Shown in pieces: positions 1 through 11,602 of a stretch of 64,000 nucleotides of DNA (position 1 is its first letter; each line of letters opens with the position of its first letter). The translations under genes and the position numbers were made by a program. Origin of the DNA: Ridgeia piscesae (taxonomy: Eukaryota; Annelida; Polychaeta; Sabellida; Siboglinidae); NCBI GenBank assembly GCA_025642075.2, contig JAODUO010000476.1, forward strand, positions 325,501 through 389,500. Direction: 5' to 3'. Below the pieces are notes generated by a model, which saw only the letters and a list, made by a program, of their open reading frames with translations, did no database searches and had not been told where the DNA came from.

Positions 1-1012
<1,012 letters not shown>

Positions 1013-1225
1013 CAACGCCATTCACTTGAACTTCACAGAAATGTATAGAAAATGATTTGAGTACATTCGAACCTATCCAGATATGTCTCCCTGTCGTGCC
1101 AGGGAAACACTGGAACACGTTCTTTTGTCCCAACCTCCAGAATCTCTCCTGAACAGTGGCACACAGATGTGGATCTTCTCTCAGCGCATCGTAGATCTGG
1201 ATATACATGCTAGGAAAACTGTCAG
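1013..1225 (-). CDS. FTP (fucolectin-type) lectin domain, C-terminal half exon
   Basis: The minus-strand exon starts after an acceptor (ttttccag, just above 1225) and ends at a GTAAGAC donor below 1013. It is 213 nt, phase 1 at both ends. The frame gives the second half of a FTP/F5-8C-like lectin fold: a cysteine in PHLCATVQ, a second in VFQCFPG, the GRHIWIG strand and the closing HFCEVQVNG, which matches the family's LCEVEVYG ending. With the N-half at 2364-2570 the split codon reads proline and the domain is continuous. FTP domains are secreted carbohydrate-binding modules; the sugar specificity here is unknown. The exon is internal, so the protein continues past the left edge. Confidence 0.75.
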
Positions 1226-1619
1226 CTGGAAAAGGTACAATGGTAGAGTTAAGGACAATTTATACACAGCGACTGATACTTCAACTACTGCAAACTAACG
1301 CAATACAATCCCTCAACCATGCAACGCAAAAGTTTAACACTGCTAGAAGTGGGTTGGTGCATGTGCATAGCTCCAAGCTTTTCTACGTTCTAGCGTTCGC
1401 TAGCATATTCGACCACGCGAATGAGCCATAGTAATTTGTTTATAGTATAACTAACAGACTTGCGTGATTTATGCACGGGAAAACATTTACGGTGGTTTGT
1501 GTACTCGCACATGCCTTTTGAGAGCGTCAAATCGACGGTTTAATTAAACCTAAGAATCGGAAAAAAATTATGTTAACAATGCGCGGTTCTGCTCGTGGAC
1601 ATTCACTCGGACGCTGGAA

Positions 1620-2150
1620 TTTCGCTGGATGGCAGACATATGGTTTTATCCGACCCAGTAAACTCAGGTAACAGCGGCGCTGCCGCGAACATTTTTTAAA
1701 TGCATTGGAGACAGGGAGAGTGGGACGGGGTGACGGAGGGACGGAGGGACGGAGGGACGGAGGGACGGAGGGACGGAGGGACGGATTCGCTGGATGGCAG
1801 ACATATGGTTTTATCCGACCCAGTAAACTCAGGTAACAGCGGCGCTGCCGCGAACATTTTTTAAATGCATTGGAGACAGGGAGAGAGGGACGGAGGGACG
1901 GAGGGACGGAGGGACGGAGGACGGACGGAGGGACGGACGGAGGGACGGACGGACGGACGGACGGACGGACGGACGGACGGACGGACGGACGGACGGACGG
2001 ACGGACGGACGGACGGACGGACGGACGGACGGACGGACGGACGGACGGACGGACGGACGGACGGACGGACGGACGGACGGACGGACGGACGGACGGACGG
2101 ACGGACGGACGGACGGACGGACGGACAGACAGACAGACAGAGAAAGAGAG
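1620..2150. repeat. GGAC/GGAGGGAC minisatellite with duplicated flank
   Basis: A segment of about 95 bp (beginning TTCGCTGGATGGCAGACATA) occurs at about 1620-1712 and again at about 1788-1881. Each copy is followed by GGAGGGAC-type units. After the second copy the array becomes a pure GGAC tetranucleotide of about 200 bp, ending in GACA and GAGA units. The arginine/threonine/aspartate-rich reading frames here are repeat artefacts. Confidence 0.9.
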
Positions 2151-2363
2151 ATAAGCTATGGTGCTGCGGCAGCGATCCTTTTCAACAGGAGCAATGCTGA
2201 CACTTCAGCACTTAGCCCGCCCAATTAAAATTTCGTTCCTGTCCTGTGCCAGTTGTTTGGAGGGGCAGAGCTGTTGTATTCCAATGTGCGATTATTACAA
2301 CGTAAGACGTTGTGAACAACCGTAGAACATGAACACGTTTAACCTAGCTCGCTGTGAACCTAC

Positions 2364-2570
2364 GGCAGCATTCGGGAGTGAATATGGTGACACTGCGGAT
2401 GCTGTAGAAGTTTCCCAGTTGCAGTCGCCAGCTTGGTTTCACTTGCCACTCAGTACGCGCGCATAGTCCACGTGGGTCTGCATTACCATCGACGGACAAA
2501 GAGCCTACATGTTCGCCATCAGTGGTGCTCAACTCAACAGGCTTGAGTGACGCTATGTTCACGTTCAATG
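2364..2570 (-). CDS. FTP lectin domain, N-terminal half exon
   Basis: The exon is 207 nt, entered after TGTGTCAG and left at a GTAGGT donor, phase 1-1. It reads LNVNIASLKPVELST, then SVDGNADPRGLC, then WRLQLGNFYSIRSVTIFTPE. These match the N-half landmarks of the family (NLALGKPxxQSS, AVDGN, SC.HT, WWxVDLG, IxxVxIxNR). The usual WWxVDLG is altered to WRLQLG, a diverged version. It pairs with the C-half at 1013-1225 across an intron of about 1.1 kb. Confidence 0.75.
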
Positions 2571-3499
2571 CTGACACATAACACATGTATATGCGTGCTG
2601 TATAGTGTTCTGGGGGAACACGGTTTATATGATCTGACAATGGCGTTGTTGTAAGTATACAGATGACCAGAAAATAGCGTTTTACATATTCGTCACATGA
2701 CCTAGTTGCCTAACAAACTCCGTCAATTGATCACAAATTGCTGCCTGAAAAAGTGCTTTTGGTCAAAAATGTTTGGCAAAGGCAAAGCTTGACGGCGGTC
2801 TCCAGCGTAATTTAGAATGTGACGTAATGAAACCGCGACGTGCCCGATACATAAATTCGCGAATTGCCTTCGTCATAATCAAAATTATGCGCGTGGCCTT
2901 TGTCGAGCGTTTTCTTCGCCAACAGTGTTGATAATGGTTAAATGTTAAAACAAACAATGCTGCAGACATATTTGACACTTCAACAACTTATTTCTCTTTA
3001 TACGTTTGTCATAAAGATAATCTTCTGAAACCAGAAATTCCACAAAATATATAACGAAAAACACTTGTCCAGACAGGCATTGTTTTACCCGCTTGACATA
3101 GGTTACGAGGCAACCTGGATTGATGTATCCATGGTGTGCATACGTCACAATCAAAATTATGTGCGACGCCAATCAATCTACCCCTACCCGCAATATAACG
3201 CATTTAGTTATAACATGTGATAATCGAATGTTCTTAATGAACTCGTCCAATAAGAATTAAACTCGGTCAATACAGGTTCCACTCGGCCAATACTTTATGC
3301 GCCAATGCGTGTCAGAATGCGACGATAACAATAACATACAAGTTGATATGGTTGATACTAGATAAGGTTAAAAAACATTGATTTTAATTATTATCATAAA
3401 TCAACAAACACGTTTTCGTTTATATAAGTTATTTATAGAAAACTAAGCTAATCAGGTCAGCACAATTATGAGGTTGGCGACTGAAATCTGCACATGTAC

Positions 3500-3691
3500 C
3501 TTCTTCGCCGTAGACTTGCACTTCATTTAAAGCAAGTGTCCGGTCTTTTTCAATAGGTGTGATCGTTACAAAACGACCTTCACTGCCTGTAGCACATTTT
3601 ATATGGTTCATCTTTCCGGGTATGAAATATTGTTCAGCCACGCCACACCGCATTTGAGAAAAGGGTTCGGATTGCGACAGGTCGACGGCGA
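3500..3691 (-). CDS. FTP lectin domain, C-terminal half exon
   Basis: The exon is 192 nt, phase 1-1, ending at a GTACATG donor. The chosen acceptor is the first AG after a T-rich stretch with a CTAAC branch-like motif (..ATCGGGAG, just above 3691). The frame gives AVDLSQSEPFSQMRCGV, HIKCATGSEGRFVTI and LALNEVQVYG, a typical C-half with asparagine replacing the usual cysteine before EV. An in-frame ATG at 3728 followed by a hydrophobic stretch could mimic a signal peptide. The phase fit and the upstream micro-exon favour an internal exon. Its N-half was not found. Confidence 0.7.
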
Positions 3692-3846
3692 CTCCCGATA
3701 TGAATACCAGAACACACGGAAGAAACATCAACAGTTAGAACAAAGTATAGACCAATAGACAGACATATATTTTATGTACCTAATAATACGGTGGATACAA
3801 TATTTTAAGTACGTAATGAATGATCTTTGGAGACGAGCACTAAGAC

Positions 3847-3897
3847 CTAAACGATCGCTGTCGTGCTGGCCACCATGACGAATACCGACATATACGT
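3847..3897 (-). CDS. 51-nt micro-exon linking FTP half-domains
   Basis: Candidate micro-exon between a TGTACAG acceptor and a GTCTTA donor, phase 1-1, 51 nt. It reads VYVGIRHGGQHDSDRL. Joined to the exon at 3500-3691 it gives DSDRL-V-AVDLSQS, which resembles the family segment IYNRxxCCxxRLxxxxVxV that lies between the N- and C-halves. The canonical RGD of the fucose motif is absent (RHGG instead). The weak donor is the main doubt. Confidence 0.5.
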   Translation of the reverse strand, partial: TYMSVFVMVASTTAIV

Positions 3898-4612
3898 CTG
3901 TACATGTATTACTGATGTTATATAATGATAACAGCAAATCAAGATCATAATTATAGTGATTACAAAATTAATATCCTTGTTAGAAAAAAATTACTGTAAC
4001 TGAACAAAAACAAACCCACCCTGCATTTATACTCATAATTAGTATAACCGTAATCACCTATTATTATTAAAACAATAATTCAATAACTGTAATTAAATTT
4101 AAGTACAAGAAGATTGCCATACAATGTAATATCATCAATTAAAGATTAATTTATTTATATTAATAAATAAATTAATTAATTTAAGAAAAAAACGATCTGC
4201 AGTCTAATCCCTCTCTGGCCTCATATCGTCAGTTAATGTTAATTGAAAAAAAATATTTCAATCATAATCTGATATACTAACTGTAACTAATAACAGTATA
4301 CACTGTGGTATATTATAAAGTGTGTACTTGTACAAATGTTCCATTTGGCTTACATAATATATAAATATTTTGTATATTATAATGTGGAAAATATTTGCTA
4401 ATTACATTCATAGGTTGTGCAGTTACGCAAGACTTAACAATGCGTCCTTGCAATCGCACTGCACACGCACGCACGTACACCCGCACGCACGTACACCCGC
4501 ACGCACGCACACACACACACACAAACACGCACAAACAAAACGAAAACGGGTTCTCCCGAACTAGCAATGTAGTCAGGTTCTAAGATACGTCAATATAAAA
4601 CTACCGTCTCAC
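3898..4612. other. AT-rich intron with CA/GCAC tract
   Basis: No N-half exon was recognised here. It holds AT-rich DNA and a CA-rich microsatellite at about 4467-4530. Confidence 0.4.
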
Positions 4613-4828
4613 CGTATACTCCATATACGTTCACTTCACACAGCGTCAGTGATTCCGGCTCAGTTCCTGTGCGGCTGATCCTGACGATGCTTCCGATGAC
4701 TCCCGGGCTACACGTGATGCGCCTTGTCTCTCCCTGGTAAAACGCTCGATGCACCCTCGCACATGTTGACCTCATAGAAGAATGTGGCACCAAGGCTTCA
4801 ACGGCGAAGTCATCAAGATCGGAGTAAT
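4613..4828 (-). CDS. FTP lectin domain, C-terminal half exon
   Basis: The exon is 216 nt, phase 1-1, entered after TCGAACAG and left at GTGAGACGG. It reads YSDLDDFAVEALVPHSS, then STCARVHRAFYQGETRRITC, GVIGSIVRISRTG and LTLCEVNVYG. The two framing cysteines and the LCEVxVYG end are intact. Its N-half partner would lie upstream in the transposon-rich stretch between 4.9 and 19 kb and was not found, so it may have been lost or separated by insertions. Confidence 0.75.
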
Positions 4829-5233
4829 CTGTTCGATGAATTCGAATAGTCAGTTAGTAACACAACACGCACATTTTCATACAGCCACAGATTCACGGAG
4901 GCACTGAATTGTTCTGTAGCTAGTAATGAATAACGTCATCTGCCGAAATTTCACGGTGAGGCGTAGATATATATATGTCGCCTACTTGTCACGGCATGCA
5001 TGTTTGCTTGCTATCGATTAAGTTACTACACAAATAAACATCATATTTATGTTTACGTCCTGCTAGATGTCTTAGTTATAGTTATCGTACTGTCGTTTGT
5101 GCTGGTGTAATATGCTGTAAGTGTTGGCATTTCACACGTATTCTGCCTAGCTAGCATGCATTATATACTGGATGCGCCACCTCGCCGGCAACCAGCGCAA
5201 GCGTCTGCTTAGTCTCGCTTAACCGACTGTCGC

Positions 5234-5309
5234 CCGGCTGCGTAACTTCGTCGAGAAGTTACGCAGCCGGTCTAGACTATCTAAGTGTCTAGACAGTCTA
5301 GACACTTAG
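5234..5309. repeat. Two adjacent perfect hairpins
   Basis: The first hairpin has 16-bp arms (CCGGCTGCGTAACTTC and its complement, 5234-5249 and 5255-5270) with a 5-base loop. The second has 13-bp arms (CTAAGTGTCTAGA, 5281-5293 and 5297-5309) with a 3-base loop. They are separated by 10 bases. No gene is nearby; they may be the sub-terminal structure of a non-autonomous element. Confidence 0.85.
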
Positions 5310-5334
5310 CCGGTTTTTAAACGTTATCTGTGAT

Positions 5335-5640
5335 GGGGCTAAAAGGTGCTGCCACCTCACGGAATCTGTGTAATCGTGTCATAATTCCTGCTTCATTAAC
5401 AATTGCAAATATTTTTATTTTTTTATTTTTGTGTGAACATAAGTTTAATGTTGAATACTTTTAATAGTATAGTATTATCGTATAAAAGTATATCCTTATT
5501 TTAGTTTTCTGTTTCATAGTTGGCCTGAGAGCCAGTCTCTATACCCTAATCAGTAGGAAGACCATATATCTACAAGGCGGAGTTGAGTGGCTAAAATATG
5601 CTGCCACCTCAACGAGCCTTGTTAATCGAGGCTAAGTATT
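5335..5640. repeat. Diverged direct repeat flanking a 200-bp spacer
   Basis: About 5335-5385 and 5580-5630 share the pattern GGCTAAAA..TGCTGCCACCTCA followed by a TAATCG segment. Together with the hairpins just before, they look like parts of one dispersed repeat. Confidence 0.55.
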
Positions 5641-5726
5641 GCTGTGCTGCTCTGTCGGTCACCTCGCGTTATTCGTAGAACTGCTCGAGCCGCCAGCGAA
5701 AATTAAAACCTAAACCTTAGAGATAC

Positions 5727-5816
5727 TAAATGATCAGTGACAACATTATAGCTATCCCATATATGGGCAGACGCCGTCTTGACATGTAAATATGCACACG
5801 TGCTTTTATGGAGATA
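5727..5816. repeat. Dispersed repeat, copy 1
   Basis: About 90 bp matching 31263-31352 in the same orientation. Shared blocks include CTATCCCATATA, ACGCCGTCTT and ACATGTAAATA..CACACGTGCTTTTA. The family is unknown. The copy lies just upstream of an RTE-like LINE remnant. Confidence 0.75.
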
Positions 5817-5949
5817 GACGTATCAGTACAACTCGTTTCCAAGCTCCGCCTTGGCGGGTCCCAAGCCCGGATGAGAAAGGAGGCGGGTTGAGGGTTGGGC
5901 TAGCACCCCACCTCATAACAAACTACTCGCTACAGAAACGTTGACAACA

Positions 5950-8290
5950 TAACTTACAGAGAGCAGTTGCCTGGGAGAAGAAGGGTCTTCATCTCAAACA
6001 CCTCAATGATGCCATGTGGTGAAAGCCGCAAGATCACGGAAGCCACAGGACCGAGTACCCTTCTTTCGACCAAGCACATTAATATCGGAATATGGAATGT
6101 GATAACCATGTGCCAGATAGGAATGACGGCGCAAATAGCTGCGGAAATGACCCGCTTAGACAACAAGCTTGCACTGCTGGGGATCAGTGTGACACGGTGG
6201 ACACACACAGGACAAAGAAGAATACTTACAGGAGAGCTATTACCCTTCTCTGGTCATGAAGAAAAGATTATGCCCCTCACACCGAAGGGGTAGTATTCAT
6301 GCTATCAAAACTGGCCGCGAATCATCACAACATCATTCAGAACAAAGAAATACAAGATGAACGTCATGCAGTGCTACGCACCAACCAACGACAGTGATGA
6401 AGAAACCAAAGACCATTTTAACAGCAGACTACAAAGCATCCTGGACAAGTGCAAGGGAAATGATGTGACCATTTTCATGGGAGATTTCAACGTAAAGATT
6501 GGAATTGACAAAAACGGATATGAAGAAGTGATGGGAACGTATCACTTCTACCTGATCACTTCACAGAGAACCAGATAGATCACATTTGCCTAGGAGATTA
6601 AGAAGGTCACATGAAGATGTGAAAGCGAAGAAGGGAGCGGACGTAGCATTTCGTGGCACTACCTGCTGATTGCCAGACTGAAACTCAAGTTGAAAAATTG
6701 GATGGTGACAACAACAAACAGACGAAGGTACAATGCCAGCCTCTTGAAAGATCAACAGACAAGAGAGGAATACAAGGTGAACCTTGTTAACAAATGTCAA
6801 GTGTTACAATAGGGCTTGAATAATAACCAGACCTTAACAGCCCGTGGCAGAACGCCAAACAGCCACTGACATCACATTTCTAGGATATCGTTGGCCTGAA
6901 GAAGCAGCAACAGAAAGATAGGATCACAGCAGAAACCTGGCGCAGGACCTAGGTGCGGAACGGAAATAAAATAAAACAGCAGTATACAACATTCGAACAA
7001 GAGCGGCAGAGGCACAGGAAGAGCACACAGAAGCCAACTGAGAGGTAAAGAAGAGTGTTAAAATGGACAAAAGAAACTACATCGACAGTCTTGCAGAATA
7101 AGCAGAACCAGCTGCAGGCAGCGGAAACACGAGACAGCTGTATGACACCACCAGGAAATTAGCTGTAGTAAGTATGGCAAGCCAGAACGACACGTGAAAG
7201 ACAAGGAAGGAATTAAGCATTGAGGGAACTGAGCAACAGCTCAACAGATGGGCTGAGCAGTTTGAAGAACTTCTGAACAGTCCTGCCCCACTGGACTCCC
7301 CAGACATACAGCCAGCAGAAGTGGATCTACCCATCAAGTGTGAACAAACCTACCGATGAAGAAATCAAGAGAGCCATAAAGCAGGTAAACAATTAGCATG
7401 GATACGCTACTATAACATTACGGCACACCAATCAAACTGATCAACTTGATTAAGAACAGCTATGAAGGAACAGGCTGCAGTGTAATCCACGGAGTACAAC
7501 TACGCAAGCGTTTCGAAGTGAAGACCGGAGTGAGACTAGGTTGGTTGCTGTCCCCGTTCCTCTTCCTTCTGGACATCGACTGGATTATGAAGACATGCGC
7601 AAGGCAGAGAAGAAAAGGAATCCAGTGGACACTGTGGACGCAACTTGAAGACCTGGACTTTGCCGACGATCTGGCACTATTGTCCCACAACCATCAACAG
7701 ATGCAGGAGAAGATCAGTGAACTGGCAGCCACCTCTTCACGAGTGGACCTACATGTACATAGCGGCAAGACAAAGGTCCTCAAGGTAAATGCAGAGAGCA
7801 TGGAGCCAGTCACACTGGAAGTGAATGAAATTGAGGAGGTAGAGACCTTCACGTACCTGGGTAATATTATTGACAAGCAGGGTGATACAAATGCGGATGT
7901 TAAACAAAGGATTTGGGAAGGCGAGATGAGCATCTGTACCACTCAAGAACATCTGGAGCTCCAGTGTTGTCATTACACACTAAGATACGCATTTTTAACT
8001 CCAACGTGAAGTCCGTACTACTGTATGGAGCAGAGACATGGAGGGCAACTAACACCACCATCTAGACAGTAGACACCTTTATCAGCAACTGTCTAAGAAG
8101 AATCCTCCAGATTCGCTGGCCAGACATCATCAGCAATATTGACTTGTGGCCACACGCTCCGGAAACAAGCATCAACTACCACCAGGCAGACCCTGACATG
8201 GAACCCACAATAAAACATTAATAAGAGGTCGTCAAAGGAACACGTGGAGAAGGGATCTACATATAGAAAAAGATGATAGGATACAGTTTC
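5950..8290 (+). mobile_element. RTE-like non-LTR retrotransposon, degenerate
   Basis: Pieces of an AP-endonuclease are seen at about 6030-6560 (HINIGIWNVITM, LLGISVTRW, MQCYAPTNDSDEE, FMGDFNVKIG). A reverse transcriptase follows at 7430-8000 (NSYEGTGCSVIHG, TGVRLGWLLSPFLFLL, LDFADDLALLSH, VETFTYLGNIIDKQGDTNADV), and C-terminal remnants run to 8290 (SVLLYGAETW, IRWPD). The catalytic FADD box is intact, but many stops and frameshifts interrupt the frame. The RT fingers region is missing between about 7380 and 7430, so the copy is dead. The motifs resemble the RTE/SR2-type LINEs; the clade was not tested. Confidence 0.85.
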
Positions 8291-8607
8291 CATTTTTTAA
8301 ATAACTACTTGCATAGTATGTAGGTACTTGTGCAATTTGGTTTGCATGTCATAGTCTTCATTCAATCAATCAAACTGAATACGATTTGCGAAAGGCATTT
8401 GAACTATAGAACTGGCATTCCATTTGTAAATAAATGTTGTGGCTATTACAAATTTCATTATAAATTAGCAAACAGTTTGTAAAGCAAATCGTCTAGCTAG
8501 TTTGATAAAAATAAGTTTCTAAAATAGGCCTAACAACAAGGTGAAAACATATAATTTCCCTCAAGTGATAATGTGTTGATACATTCGGCCTTAAATTACT
8601 ATAAATA

Positions 8608-8700
8608 ACCATAGTAGCACAGTGGCAATCACATTGGACTCAAAATAATTGGGTTCAAAGCTTCGTGTCACTGTTTGAATCTGGACATATTTAATCACTC
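8608..8700 (+). repeat. Possible tRNA-derived SINE head
   Basis: TAGTAGCACAGTGGCAATCA resembles a pol III A box and TTTGAATC a B-box core about 60 bp downstream. No tail or second copy was established. Confidence 0.3.
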
Positions 8701-8879
8701 TACATAGCCCAATTCCACTCGTTTGCATGAGGGTGGTTGCTATTTGTGTAACCATATAGTCTGCGCAATAATTGCTACAAGGCTGTATGTTTCCCAGATA
8801 AGTTGAGATGTTCAACTGAACAGGTCATCCAAGGAGTGGGCCATTTTGAGCATTATGTTTATGGATGAGATGGTTTAAC

Positions 8880-10110
8880 CATTCCAAAACATAGATGGTG
8901 GGATGTAGCGAAGTACATTTACTTCGTTACATTACATAAGTGGTTTATTTTGAAATCTTACTGTCTTACTTCAAAATTTTGCGTTACTTTAATCTACCAC
9001 CAATCTTCGGATTACAACGAATTCGGATTGGCACTGTATCGACCCTCGACCCCTGATTGTATAGCCGTTGTCTATTTTTGCGCTCGAGCCGACATCATGG
9101 CATCAATCGTGTTTTACGCCTGATCTATTGTATAACTGGCGCTTGGTTTCCGAGACGTCCCAGCGTTTGTTAAAACCTATGAAGAGTGTGTTGGTTTAAG
9201 GTCAATTAAAGAGTAAGTATGGCGCAAGGCATTGTTTGTTTTGTATTGACATCAATGTCCTGGCGTCGCACTTCGGCGTTTCGGTAAGACTTGCGCTTCG
9301 ACCATGCCTCAAGTCAATGGCTTGCAAACTGCAATCGAGATTCATAGATACTTCTTGTTTGGAAATCGGATCAATAGGTTGTATCACATTAGAAAAGAAC
9401 ACTATAACGCTAGGCTGAAAAGGCATTATCCATTGTATCGCAATTGGTAGGCATAACACTTCGCCACGCTAAACATGCTACTGGTGAATTCATCAACCGT
9501 CTATGCAATGGGGAGTCACAGTCGTTTTGGCATGGTAAGTGCAAGAAGAAAGTTATGCCAATAATGATAGTATTTATTTTAGTTTTGAACCGTTAGCCAA
9601 TTTTAGTTCCGAGCATGTCAACTCTTACGCGTTCAGCGACTGAGAGCCAGGTTATTATTTTAGATTTCATATCATCGTTCATGATCTGTTAGTTCGTAAT
9701 TTATTTCAAAACTGTACAATGTTCGTGAATTTTATTCAGTTCAGCATTCAACAGTATGTAACAATGTTTTCTAAACATCGCTTAGACTGCGCGGTCGACA
9801 CGCAGGACCTTCCAGTTCGACGAGGTTTGTGGTGCAGTGGCTGCGTTGGTCTTTGAACTGCCCATGGTTGTAGATACAGAATGGAATCGCATCCAATATG
9901 AACACTACATTTAAATATCACCATGCCTTAAATAGTGAACATATTCCAATTGCCTGCTTTTTAGTCATTATCTATATATATATATATATTGGCACTGACC
10001 GACTACTTTTTATTTAAGTAGTTTTTGTGGAGCGGTACTTTGACTTCAGCAGTTGTTTGGGCTGTTATTTTTACTTTTACTTAGTTACTTCTCTGGAGTA
10101 CTTGTTACAG
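8880..10110. mobile_element. Possible hAT-like non-autonomous DNA
   Basis: Alternating GTTAC / TTACTT / AAGTAG motifs near 8895-9000 and 9990-10110 resemble the sub-terminal repeats of hAT-type elements, as in the better-defined copy at 49958-50485. No clear terminal repeats or target duplication were found, and no transposase was recognised inside. Confidence 0.3.
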
Positions 10111-10269
10111 CACTGTATATGCATTGGTTCATGCATACGTGCATCTTCATATAAATTATTCTACTGTATCAATTTTTTTAGCTTGGATCTTTGCTACTAT
10201 TTAGAAACTGTATGATTTGGATAGTGCTAAGCCACACACGAGGTAATGTTTTGGTATTGTACAAATGTT

Positions 10270-11200
10270 GCTACGTAAATAATAATAATACTAATGATGA
10301 TGCGCCAATATCCTCGAAGATCGAACTTAGTGGCGCGACAAAACCAAAGGATTAACCAATCTCGTAATTGTATAACAATGCGAGAGTCGTCGACAGAAGA
10401 ATGAAGGTGCTAGGAATCTAAGGAGGATAGGCAGATTTAAACAGATAGGTTTTTAGACGCCGGCCGAAGGAAACTATATTTCCTTCTAATTTAACACTGG
10501 CAGGATGCGAATCCCAGAGTTGGTGCGGCTACAGAGAAAGCTCGGATTCCAGCTTTCGTTTTCACCAGAGGAATGTCAAGTCGGTTACTATTGATTGATC
10601 TTAGCTCTCTGGAATTTCTTGCTGGAGCGAGCATCGAATTCAGCTGGTTGTGATGATGAAAATAATGCGATAGTGCACATGGAGCCAATGCAATGATTTC
10701 AGAAGCGGCACTGAACGAGAAAAACATTTTTTTTGATTTTGGCTACGGAAAGTGTGATATATCGGCAAATATGGCGAAGATCGCAGATATGGTAAAAACA
10801 GCAGCGACATGTTTTCAATATGTTGTTTGAAATTTAAGTTTTCATCAAACGTTACTCCAGTTTTTAACACTGAGGCGGCTGGTGTGATACTCTGACTCAA
10901 AATATGTGTCGGGAAAAACCATCAAATTTGCTACGCTGCGTTGGGGTACCAATGATGAGAAATTCGGTCTTATCTGCATTAAGCTTTACTCTATTGTTTT
11001 TCATCCAAAAGGAGACGGCTTGGAGACAATCCCTAAGCTGATTTGTGGAGCGACAAGTATCAGGTGTGGCCAAAGAAATGTAGATTTGCGTGTCATCTGC
11101 ATAAAGGTGATGATCCAAGTTATAACATTTGGCAATAGAGTTTAGAAAGTGAAAAGCAATGACCCCAAAACAGTACCCTAGGGGACACCACATGAGGTGG
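10270..11200 (-). mobile_element. CR1/jockey-like LINE, 3' half, degenerate
   Basis: The minus strand encodes an RT core (DHHLYADDTQIYISL, NNRVKLNADKTEFLIIG, then VTFDENLNFKQHIENM) and downstream parts (SLHWLHVHYRIIF; RSFSVAAPTL-type end near 10500). It is broken by frameshifts. The 3' end (about 10465 down to 10270) is followed by a TTA/ATA-rich run. The same 3' end occurs at 61102-61287 in a dynamin intron, so this family is present at least twice in the window. Confidence 0.85.
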
Positions 11201-11602
11201 ACAGCATATCTGAGAAACAGTTTGAAACCTTACTAAATGCCGCACGATGTCGGAGGTCAACTAGATCAACCCACCTCAACATCCTTCCAAATAAACTCAC
11301 TTAATTAGCAAACGAAATATTTTTCACAAGGTGGCGACAGTACACATTTCCATGACCTACATAGAGCTTAGATCAGCAGTCTGAGCTGGCTGGTTAATGT
11401 AAAAGAAAGATCAAATCGTGGTAATCGAAAGGCCCACGAAATGTAAGTTTACTGGGCGGTTTCGGACGGACTGCGCGTACGAGGGGTTGGCCGGTTTTGG
11501 ACGGTCTACGCAGTAGAGTTAAAGAAATTACGTCGTTGACCTATTGTCAGCTGGCGCAGAAGGATCTGGACAATGTATGTCTTGTGTGTCAGACATGACA
11601 CC

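Noticed and set aside
1865..2200. Arg-Thr-Asp-Gly repeat protein
   Set aside because: Artefact of the GGAC tetranucleotide array; no start context or splice sites.
3429..3731. Short secreted protein with a signal peptide starting at 3728
   Set aside because: The hydrophobic start is intronic if the AG just above 3691 is used; phase and micro-exon fit favour an internal exon.
9832..9900. Second plus-strand tRNA-like SINE
   Set aside because: GTGGTGCAGTGGCTGCG resembles an A box but the B box is poor and no tail was seen.
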